From the NCBI GenBank assembly GCA_017590115.1, contig JAGGNK010015225.1, forward strand, positions 2,317,936-2,381,935: a stretch of 64,000 nt of DNA, given 5' to 3'. The position numbers were made by a program, and so were the translations under genes. The notes beneath the pieces are model-generated. The model was given only the letters and a program-made list of their open reading frames with translations. It searched no databases and was not told the DNA's origin. This DNA comes from Montifringilla adamsi. Lineage: Eukaryota > Chordata > Aves > Passeriformes > Passeridae. Positions 34,942-45,152 of this stretch are shown in pieces; position 1 is the stretch's first letter; every line of letters starts with the position of its first letter.

Positions 34942-35697
34942 GTGGAAAAATACAGTTTAAACCAGATTTTTTTTTTTTAATTTTTATATTTTTTTTCTAA
35001 GATACAGTACAAAAGGGAAATTTCCTCTTTTTTTAATTGTTTTTCTACCTCTGTGAAGAGCAGAGGAACAGCATGGATATTCATGGATGATCCAGAGAAG
35101 CATCATTTCCCTTTCTCTTTGGAAATCTGAGCACCAGCACACACCTCCCTGGGTTCTCCTGGAAATCCAGGCTGTGCTGGGCCATAATCCCACGTGAAAA
35201 AGTTGGGAAAACACTTAACTGGGAATGCAAATGTGGCAGCAGAAGGAAGGGAGCCATGGGAGTGCTGGAGGCTGGTCAGGAAATGCCAAATTCAGTGTTC
35301 AGGGAAAGCCTGGGGAGGGGTGGAAAAATACAGTTTACATCAGATTTTTTTTTTTTTTAATTTTTATATTTTTTTCTAAGATACAGTACAAAAGGGAAAT
35401 TTCCTCTTTTTTTAATTGTTTTTCTACCTCTGTGAAGAGCAGAGGAACAGCATGGATATTCATGGATGATCCAGAGAAGCATCATTTCCCTTTCTCTTTG
35501 GAAATCTGAGCACCAGCACACACCTCCCTGGGTTCTCCTGGAAATCCAGGCTGTGCTGGGCCATAATCCCACGTGAAAAAGTTGGGAAAACACTTAACTG
35601 GGAATGCAAATGTGGCAGCAGAAGGAAGGGAGCCATGGGAGTGCTGGAGGCTGGTCAGGAAATGCCAAATTCAGTGTTCAGGGAAAGCCTGGGGAGG
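34942..35697 (+). repeat. Tandem duplication, ~379 bp x 2
   Basis: Copy 1 (34942-35319) and copy 2 (35320-35697) are nearly identical from 'gtggaaaaatacagttta' to 'agggaaagcctggggagg'. The unit starts inside the GTTTAAA-type repeat. Confidence 0.95.
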
Positions 35698-35763
35698 AAC
35701 AACTGTGGGGAAAGGTTTAAATGTCCCCATTCCTGGGTGTGGGAAGGGAAAAGCACAGGAAAA

Positions 35764-36090
35764 TCACAGAATTTTGTGGAAGGAGCTTGCTTGGAAGGGA
35801 ATTTAAGGATCATCCAGCTCTACCCCCTGCCATGGACAGAGACAATTTCCATTATCCCAGAGTCTGGGGATGATGGGAAGGGTTTAAATGTGCCCATTCC
35901 TGGGTGTGGGAAGGGAAAATCACAGGAAAATCACAGGAAAATCACAGAAAAAAAAAAGGGGCTTGCTTGGAAGGGAATTTAAGGATCATCCAGGTCCACC
36001 CTTGCCACGGGCAGAGACACTTCCCATTATTCCAGATTCCTCCAGCCTGGCCTTGGACACTGCCAGGGATGTGGAGTCCACAACCTCTCA
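35764..36090 (-). mobile_element. CR1 LINE remnant, partly duplicated
   Basis: 'aatttaaggatcatccagctc' occurs twice (about 35800 and 35975), and 'cagcctggccttggacactgc' matches the reversed CR1 3' end. A short CR1-like tail also lies at 36836-36890. Confidence 0.65.
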
Positions 36091-37019
36091 GAGAACCTGA
36101 AAAAAAAGTGAAGAAACCGCTGATTCTGAGAGACCACAAACAGCGTTTTTCAAACAGTCACGATACAGATGGGAGGGGAGAGAACACAGCTGCAGCTCCT
36201 TGGCCTTTTTCTTCTCTCCCTCTCTTCCAGACTGAAGAGGAAACGGCATCCACTGCTTTCCTTAAAGCTTTGGACAATACCTTTTCCTTGACCCAGAGGT
36301 GGGGCACCTGAGAGGTGTTTTAAAAACTACAAATCCATTCCCCACATGAAGCGTGTCCTTGCGGCAGGGATTGTGCAGGAACGTGCTCTCAGCTGTCTTT
36401 GCACGGCTCATCAAGAGCCAGGATGATTTTCCAACACCCAGGGAGAATTTTGGTGGTGCAGTGGCTTTAAGTTTAAGCCCAGCCTTGGCCAGGCTCTGCC
36501 TTCCATGGCTTCTCTGGAGCCAGCCAAAACCGAGGCTGAATGTGGGGATGGTTCCTGTAGTGGAAAGCTCTGTTAGGGCCTGTAGCCCCAAAATCTGTAA
36601 TTGTTCTGGAGAGATGCTGCTGGGGGAATTCTGGATTTCTGCAGCATCTCCCAGCACCTGTCAGGGCTCTGCAAATGCACATTTCTGCTCTTTCATTTAA
36701 ATATTCCCTCTCTCCAATTTAGATCCTTAAAGTTCTCCCCTTTTGCAGGCACTCCTCAGATATTTTCAGCTTCTTTTCACTACTTATTTCAAATATATAT
36801 ATATAAATGTGGATATACTTTGGTCAAGTTCACCACAGAATGGTTTGGGTGGGAAGGAACTCAAAGCATCTCATGTACAATTAGTAGGGAGACAAAGATC
36901 ACACTGAAGAAAGGAGAAATGAGGTGGGAACTTGTTGGCAGAAGGCAGTGCTTTTTCTGGAGTGGCTCATTTCCCTTCTGTGGCTGCTGGAGCACCTGAT
37001 AATTTTCCTTCTCTACTAT

Positions 37020-37325
37020 ATCTTAGAAAAAATACAAAAAAAATTTTAAAAAATCTGTTTTAAACTGTATTTTTTCCACAGGAAAAAAAAAAAAAAAGGA
37101 AACATTTCCATTTTGAACTGGCTTTCCCCCACAATTTCTACTTTAAAATGGGTTTTCCCGCCAAAACAAGAAAAATCCATTTTAAATGTGATTTTTTTCC
37201 ATGAAAAATAGCAAAAAAACCACCACCAAAACTATTTTAAACAGACTTTTTTCAACATTTCTATTTTAAAAGGCATTTTCTAGGAATTTACATTTTCAGC
37301 TGCATTTTCTCACCAAAAATATGAC

Positions 37326-37363
<38 letters not shown>

Positions 37364-37410
37364 CAAAGTGATTGTTAAATATTTTTTTTGTAGTTTAAAC
37401 TGATTTTTCC
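37020..37410 (-). repeat. Inverted copy of the GTTTAAAAT repeat, with poly-A
   Basis: 'ggaaacatttccattttgaa' followed by 'ctggctttcccccacaattt' is the reverse complement of 34856-34925. An uninterrupted A run of about 38 lies at about 37325-37362. With 31.2-35 kb this makes a large inverted arrangement. Confidence 0.85.
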
Positions 37411-37676
37411 TCCCATTTTACACAGGAGTGTGGGACAGAGCTGGCAGGGGTTCTGACACCTTGCCCCGCTGCCAGCACGTTACACAGAGGCAGCGCACGC
37501 CGCTCCCCAAAAGGCGCTGCTGCCGTGGCAGAGCTGCCAGCGCCATCCCCGTGGCACCCAGCCTGACTGCAGAGCGCTCTCCCTGGGGAGAGAATCCCTG
37601 AGCACCCGAGCGGGGTGTCCAGGACGCGCTTTTGTCCCGTTCGGCTGGGTTTGCGGTGTCCCCGTGCCCGGCCCGG

Positions 37677-38535
37677 CTCTGCCCTGGTGTTTGTCAGCGG
37701 GGTGAGCTCCCCTGGCACGAGAGATGGACTCCGAGGGTTGCCCGGCCCGGCTCTGCCCTGGTGTTTGTCAGCGGGGTGAGCTCCCCTGGCACGAGAGATG
37801 GACTCCGAGGGTTGCCCGGCCCGGCTCTGGTGTTTGTCAGTGGGGTGAGCTCCCCGGGCACGAGAGATGGACTCCGAGGGCTGCCCGGCTCTGCCCTGGT
37901 GGTTGTCAGCGGGGTGAGCTCCCCGGGCACGAGAGATGGACTCCGAGGGCTGCCCGGCTCTGCCCTGGTGGTTGTCAGCGGGGTGAGCTCCCCGGGCACG
38001 AGAGATGGACTCCGAGGGCTGCCCGGCTCTGCCCTGGTGGTTGTCAGCGGGGTGAGCTCCCCGGGCACGAGAGATGGACTCCGAGGGCTGCCCGGCTCTG
38101 CCCTGGTGGTTGTCAGCGGGGTGAGCTCCCCGGGCACGAGAGATGGACTCCGAGGGCTGCCCGGCTCTGCCCTGGTGGTTGTCAGCGGGGTGAGCTCCCC
38201 GGGCACGAGAGATGGACTCCGAGGGCTGCCCAGCTCTGCCTTGGTGTTTGTCAGCGGGGTGAGCTCCCCTGGCACGAGAGATGGACTCCGAGGGCTGCCC
38301 GGCCCTGCCTTGGTGTTTGTCAGCGGGGTGAGCTCCCCTGGCACAAGAGATGAACTCCAAGGGCTGCCCGGCCCGGCCCTGCCCTGGTGTTTGTCAGCGG
38401 GGTGAGCTCCCCTGGCACGAGAGATGGACTCCGAGGGTTGCCCGGCCCGGCCCTGCCCTGGTGTTTGTCAGCGGGGTGAGCTCCCCTGGCACGAGAGATG
38501 AACTCCAAGGGTTGCCCGGCTCTGCTCCGCTTTGT
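37677..38535 (+). repeat. GC-rich minisatellite, 69-bp unit, 12 copies
   Basis: The word 'gtcagcggggtgagctcccc' recurs at 37693, 37767, 37836, 37905, 37974, 38043, 38112, 38181, 38250, 38319, 38393 and 38467. Spacing is 69 bp, or 74 bp in three outer units. The unit is CpG-rich, divisible by three and nearly stop-free, so several frames stay open on both strands. Confidence 0.96.
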
Positions 38536-40108
38536 CCTCTGAGGTGCCCCAAAGGCACAGGCTGGCTGCTTTCCCTTCAGACACTGAATATCCCACACGC
38601 TTTTACCTCTGTCATGGAGTCCTTCCAGTTCTCTCACACCCCTTTTCTGTGGCCTTTAGCCCAAATTCCTGAGGGCTAAGCCGTGGCTGTGCTGATTTCC
38701 CCTGTGAGGAACTCACATTTCTGCAGCCACGCTGAATTTTAGTTTGCTTTCTCAGCAAAATCTTATAAATGGGAGATTTATACCTAAATTTGTACCTAAA
38801 CAAGACCCCCAAGGCTGCTCTAAGCCCTGCACACATTTAGTCAGAGGAATCCCATCCTGAGCTGCTCTCCCTGTCTTGATCAAGACAACCAGTCCCAGCA
38901 TCGATGCAGACATTGAGGTTTGGGGAAGATCAGTCCCAGGAGTCCCGGTTTGGCAGCATGTGGAAGGAAAACTGTGGGCTGGAGGTGTTAATTGTCACCT
39001 TGGGCTGATGCAAGGGCAGCAGTGTGGGGAAGGGAGGAAAGCAACAAGAATTACAGGTCTGCAATGTGTTACAATATTAAGGGGTGGAAGCAGGGCACTT
39101 TGTTACCCTAAAGAGATGAAAGGAGGGATGTTAAGAGAAAAGGGATTTAACAACACTCACTTCGTGGAAGATCAGTGGGTTCAGGAGAGCTCAGGATTGG
39201 CAGAGCTCTGCCACATGAATTCCACGGGAATTGGAACAGTCCTGGAGCCACCTGAGAGCTGGAGCAGCCTGGGACACACCAAGGGACACCGGGGACATCA
39301 CAGAGGCACTCCCAGGAGGTCACCAGTGTGAAGCCTGCTGACACCTCCTTCCATCTCCTCTCCTGAAGATGCTTCTAGAAGAGAACTTTTAAGACCTGCT
39401 GAAGCAGTCTGAGAGACCCCAGCTGTGGTTCTAGGGGAGAAAAACAAAATATCAGCTGCCAGTGTCAGAGCTGGAAGTGTTTCCTACTCTGCTGTCTGCT
39501 TTTCTGGTGATGGGAACAGAAACTGTGCAAAGCACGTGGGGAAGGCAGTGGAAAAGGATGAGGAGTTGATAAAAGTGTGCTGATTTCTGAAGAAAACTGT
39601 CATATATATATATATATACTGTCAAAATATACAGAAAGTTTGCAAAACAGAGCCTTATAGAAAAACTGAAAACTCTCTCCTGGACAGTTCCCAAAGGGTA
39701 AGTTATAATTATGAGGTACTCCATCAAATATTGTATTATATTTTCCATATTGTACCTAATTTCAGGTAGTTCTTCCTGATAAACTATCTCAGGAGCCAAA
39801 ACAAGAAGTGACAGAAGCTTTCAAGGACCCCTCTTGGGCTGAGTTGTTTGGGAGGAGTTGGACCCCATGCCAAACTCAATGGTTACAACCGGAGTAAGAC
39901 CAAGAGCTTGGAAAGCTCCACTACAACCCAGCAGAAGATTGGGGTGTTCCCTGCCTTAGTGGCTTGAGAAAACCAGCTGACAACCCAAACCCCACAGACA
40001 GGAAACCATCATCCTCAGCAGGCCCCTGCCCTTCTCTGCTGAAAATAATTCCATTTTATACAAGCAAAATGCTCCCTGTTGCTCCTCCCCAAGGATCCCT
40101 AGTGAGGG

Positions 40109-40400
40109 ATACCTCAAACCCAGTTTGGGAAGCTCACAGAGCAGGAATTCCCTCCAGAGAGAAATGTTACAGATACCTCAAACCCAGTTTGGGAAACGCA
40201 CAGACCAGGAATTCCCTCCAGAGAGAAATGTTACAGATACCTCAAACCCAGTTTGGGAAGCTCACAGAGCAGGAATTCCCTGCAGACAGAAATGTTACAG
40301 ATACCTCAAACCCAGTTTGGGAAACTCCAGATCCACCACAAACAAAGGTTACAGAGCAGGAATTCCCTCCAGAGAGAAAAGTTACAGCTCCAGCAAGGTC
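40109..40400 (+). repeat. Minisatellite, 64-bp unit, ~4 copies
   Basis: Units start at about 40109, 40173, 40237 and 40301 with 'gatacctcaaacccagtttg' and contain 'caggaattccct'. The last unit carries a 24-bp insertion. Confidence 0.93.
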
Positions 40401-43400
40401 GCTCTGGCTCTGTAACGTTTCAAACTGCCCTAGGAAACCCGTAGGAAGTGTCCCAGACCAGGATTTGGGTAAATAGCAGAGGGGCCAGATCATTCCTGCT
40501 GTCCCCTGGGTGATCCAAGCCGTTGTCACTGTTGTCACCGTGCCTTCAGCACACAGAGTGCCATGTCGAGCACTGTGGGAGCAATCCAGTTGAGCACATG
40601 GGGGCAAATTTGTTCTACAAACCTTCTTTTTCAGACTGAAAGAAATCCAAGAAAAGTCTTAAAAAGCAATTTTATTTTTTTTTTCAGGAACAACTTAATT
40701 TAAGGAATGAGCATTTTGCCACAAACGTGACAAAGAGACATCAGAATTTTTTGGAAGTGGCCATAATTCACCTGCCTGTTTCCCATCTCCTTTTTATGCC
40801 TAGGGAGATCCCAGCATGGCCAGCTCAGCACCCACAGCTGTGCTACACAAGTGCAAAGCAGGGTGAGATAATCCACATTTAAAGCCCCTTTCAGGTGTGT
40901 TGGCCATGTCAGCACTGAGAAAACTCCAGGAAACCCCAACTGCAATAACTATTGTGATTTAATTGCTTCACTGATACAACTTTAACTCCAACATCGGTGG
41001 TGTAACTTCTGATTTAACATCTCAGTCTGCACAGAAAACTCTTATTCCAGGCTGATTATCTCCATCCTTCACAGAACAGGCACTTCCTATTAAATGATGT
41101 GGGAAAAGTGCCCCCAAGATTTGCATGACCTACTTGAATCATCCTGAGACAGAGAGAAAAAAATAAATTCTGAAGTTCAATGTAGCTTTTGGCTTGTACT
41201 AAACAGCTTTAAGCATTTTTGTTTTCTTCAATTATCTGTGTGCTGCTGTCTCCCTGCTGACATTTCCTGTAGGATTGTAGGAGCACTTGGCCTATCCTTG
41301 TATTTTCAGCTATTAAAAATATTCCAACGTTCAGCAGTAAATGCAGGTGAACTTTGGGGCATTTACATCACGAATTTCCACCAAAGAGAAAATTGTTCCT
41401 TTCATGGCACAGGATTCTGCTGCAGCCATGGGTTCCATTAAATATTTCCCTCATTTTTCTTACAGATTTTTCTCTTTTAGTGCCAGTTACACCTCGAGGA
41501 CAAATGCTGACACTTTTTTTGCGTAAAGAAGATTTCACACTTGGTTTACTTTAGCTTAGTTGTGAATGTATCAGACTTTAAATTAAAAAATTCCTTTTGC
41601 TTGTTTCTCCTGAAATCTTGTGGCAATAAGCTAAAAGGAACACAGCAATTTTCAAGGCCTCTATTTTATTTTAAAGTAGTTAAATATTTTAAAATGAAAT
41701 TATGTGGAGCCTAAACAAACAAACCAAAAAAAAGAGAGAGAAAAAAAAAAATCAAGGAACAAGGTGTTTTCTTTCCAGGATCCTTTTATGGTCTTTGGCT
41801 TTTGAGGGGGGAGGCCCTAAAAGGTTCCTCTGAGGGGGCACCAAAAGAAGCAGGAGTCCTGAATTCCCTGAATACCCCCAGAAAAGCACTGGATGATTAC
41901 AGAGTGGACAACACACTGGGAAGTAACAAATCCATCCCAAAGTTCCACCTGGGAGACTTTGGTACCTGCAGGTGTCCTGGTACCTACCTAAAACCCATTC
42001 CTGTGAGCTCTAAAATTCCATTCCTTTTGCTCCCTTGTATGACAGTTACAAAAGCAAAACGGAGAAAAAAACCCAGCTTTTGTAATTTAAAAAAAATACA
42101 GAGAGTTTGCAAAACAGAGCCCTATAAAAAGACTGTAAAAATAAGTTTTTTCTCCTTGAAATGGCAGCAGGTGAGGACAGTGAAAGAAGAATGAAGGAGA
42201 GAGGAGTTAACCCACTGAAAACTTTATTTTATTTCCCTCTGCTGACACTATTTAGTGCCGACATTTACAAAGCCTCTTGCGAGGAAGTTCTTCTTTAAAA
42301 ACTCTCCACGGGAGCCTCTTTGTTATGGAGATACCTTTTATGAGGAGGAGAGTCCTCAGCTCTCCATCCTCCCCTGGAGCTGGGAAGAAACAGCCAGGGC
42401 AGCTCTTCAAATGAGAACAGGGACAAAAGGATCCCTGCCCCTTCTCAAGCCTTTCTTACACATCCAAAAATCCACTGTGCTTTTCCTCAGGTGAAATAAT
42501 GTGGAAGGAGAAACCTGGCAATCCAGAAATGCTGGCTGGAGGGAAGGGAAAGGAGAGGAAGCTGCTCACACGCAGCTTGAAACACCCTCATTCCAAATGC
42601 GGTGAATAATATATTTTATTAAACTATATTTATAGTTATAGCTTACATTTAGAGTTGTAATTTATAATTTATTTCTATTTTGTTATAGTTATAATATATA
42701 TTTTTTGTTTAAATTGATATTTATGTTTATTTATGTCTACCACTCCCATCCAGAACAGCCCTGTGACTCTCCCCACCCACAAACACACTCACACCAACCT
42801 CTCCTGTGTTTTTAACAGCAGGGCTCTGGTACACAACTTCCTGCAGGAAACAGTGGTAGCAGAGCACAGGAAACCCCAGCACTACAAGAACTTAACTCCC
42901 TGCAAGGCCTGGCACACACAGAGCACCACAAAGTTCCCCGTGCCATTAAAAGAGCATCTCCAGCTTGCAGATTCCCCTCACCAACCTCTTTGTGGATTTG
43001 GGCAGAGCAGGATTTATTCACCCTAAACTCGGCTTAAATCCTGCACCCCAGAAAAACCCATCTGGGAACCAAACTCTTACGGGTTGGGATGAAGCAGGAA
43101 TAGCTGCAACTGTCACCCTGTCACAGCCACAGAATCATGGCACAGCCTGCAGCACTTCGAAGCAAATCCAAATATTTGAAGTCCAAACTTTTCTTTAGAG
43201 ATGTCCTTTGGTCTTTATTAACAACCAGGGAGATGGAATTACATGCAAAATTCAACTGAGAGGCAAAAGGAAAAAGGAGGGGGAAAAAAGAAAAGTGTTT
43301 CATTACTCAGTTTGGGATTTTTGGGAGGGTTTTTTCATCTGCTGTCGAAGAAGTGAATGGCAACTTTTCAGATGCACTGGGAAGCAGAGTCTTTGTCCTT

Positions 43401-44206
43401 TGCACTTCACTGCTCACCATCTGGTGTGTTCAGTGGCAGCACGCTGAAATCAGAATTTTTTATTAAAGAGAGAACAACGTTATTATTTAATTAATATTCC
43501 AGTAAATTTTGGATACTGGAACTTGGAGTTTTGAAACCCTGTAGCTCCAGTTTACCACAGATGTAAAAATGGCCTTGCTCCCTTCTAACCATCCTTAACC
43601 ACCTTAAGCAGTTCCTACTTCGGTGCTCAGAAACATCTGTCCCTAAAAGCCTTCTGTGGTAAATGTATAATTAAAAAAAAAATCTGATATTTTTGGGTTT
43701 TAATTAATTTCTTAGCTCCAAACACCAATTTTACTCTTGGCTTTCTAGGGTGGGTTATACCACACATAGGTGAAACAAACCCAGTGGAGTTTGCAGCAAG
43801 CTACAAATGACAGCAGCAGTGCCACCAATTATGATTTTCCCTGGTCAAAACCTCCTCAGAGAGGGAATGTTTCAGGCTGGAGAAACAGCACCAGGATTTC
43901 CAGGCCTTTATTGGCTTGGGTTGATGATAATTGACTGTTACCTGGGAGTCAGAGGGGTGGAAAGGTCTGGGAGAGATGCACAGCTCCTCTCAGTGTGGTG
44001 CTTCATGGTTTCCCCAGGGCTGTGTTGAACACCCGTGGAGGAAATGCAGCAAAAGGGCTCTGAATGGGACACAGAGCTTGTGGTGTCCAGCCAGGATGTT
44101 TGGGCAGAGGATGGTCACAGTGAGTGACAGCCTGGGGGTGGGGGGCCATCACCACCTCTGCTGGGTGTATCAGGATCCCTGACAAGGCCTAAGTCACATT
44201 CCCAGG

Positions 44207-44615
44207 ATCCTTGGGGATGGAAAAGACCTCCAAGGTCATTGAGTCCAAGCTGTGACCAATCCTCACCTTGTCCCCAGCCCAGAGCTCTGAGTGCCACCTC
44301 CAGGAGTTCCTCAGACACCTCCAGGGGATGGGCACTCCAAAGCTCCCTGGGCAGCCCCTGCCAAGGCCTGACCCCCTTTCCATGGGGAAATTCCTGCTGA
44401 TTCCACCCTGAGCTCCCCTGGCCCAGGCTGAGGCCGTTCCCTCTCCTCCTGTCCCTGTTCCCTGGAGCACAGCCCGACCCCCCCGGCTGTCCCCTCCTGG
44501 CAGGGACTTGTGCAGAGCCACAAGGGCCCCCTGAGCCTCCTTTGCTCCAGGCTCAGCCCCTTCCCAGCTCCCTCAGCCCCTCCAGACCCTTCCCAGCTCC
44601 CTCAGCCCCTCCTCA
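44207..44615 (-). mobile_element. CR1 LINE fragment
   Basis: Reversed CR1 3' end; very similar to 15165-15600. It lies just 3' of SMKR1. Confidence 0.88.
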
Positions 44616-44948
44616 CACCACTGGCTCTGTCAGTCCTTCCTGAGCTCAAGCAGGTCTCAGGACTGGTCCCATCCCTAAGGAGTGGCACAGGGTGGGTGAA
44701 TCCAGCCCCAGCACAGCCCTGCCCCTGGAGGCACAGTGCTCCCTCCACACAGACCCACAGGGTGAAGGGCCACGGCTGAAGTGACAATGGCACAGTGTCC
44801 CCTGCCACTTGCCACTGTGTGTGAGCTGCAGTCAAAGTGTCTTTGTGTGGACACAGCAGCGAGCAGGGGACACTGCCATTTGGGCTGGGCACTGCCGAGG
44901 CCAGGGCGGGTTTTATCACAGCACAGTCTGCACCAGGCACTTTGGTTC

Positions 44949-45152
44949 TCACTTCTTTTTCTTCCCCTTCTTTTTGAGAGAGCCGGGCCAGGGATGGCCC
45001 CGGAATTCCAGGAAGGCGGCGGCGTTGTGAGAGATGTAGTAAGCGTTGAGCATGGCAGCTGGGCTGAAGAGATCCACGTGGTACACAGGCTTCTGTACGC
45101 CCTTTTTGGAGCTTTTTTTTTTGCCACCCTTGGGTTTTTTGGCTTTGCGTGC
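44949..45152 (-). CDS. SMKR1: SMKR1 body exon (all residues after Met1)
   Basis: The exon opens after TTTTCTCTCTGCAG|GCACGC and reads 67 codons to a TGA at 44949-44951. It encodes ARKAKKPKGGKKKSSKKG, then the conserved SPAAMLNAYYISHNAAAF and HPWPG motifs, ending in lysines. No in-frame Met comes before SPAAM, so the start codon must be in another exon. Confidence 0.9.
   Translation of the reverse strand, partial: ARKAKKPKGGKKKSSKKGVQKPVYHVDLFSPAAMLNAYYISHNAAAFLEFRGHPWPGSLKKKGKKKK

Larger units (their letters stand above)
31211..44948. other. Intergenic region NRF1 promoter to SMKR1
   Basis: No protein-coding gene is supported. It consists of a T/A-rich tandem field (31250-37410), TA microsatellites, the 69-bp minisatellite (37677-38535), the 64-bp minisatellite (40109-40400) and CR1 pieces. 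The stretches 38540-40100, 40400-42600 and 42730-44200 contain nothing I can name. A shared word 'gtttgcaaaacagagcc' occurs at about 39640 and 42105, suggesting an unidentified dispersed repeat. Confidence 0.6.

Noticed and set aside
37395..38405. Long open frames on both strands (up to 321 codons)
   Set aside because: They are produced by a stop-free 69-bp minisatellite whose unit length is a multiple of three; the predicted repeats have no conserved start, end or domain.
38876..39331. Plus-strand frame of 151 codons
   Set aside because: No recognised domain, no splice context, no promoter, and it lies in repeat-rich intergenic DNA. A retroelement remnant cannot be excluded, but there is no support.
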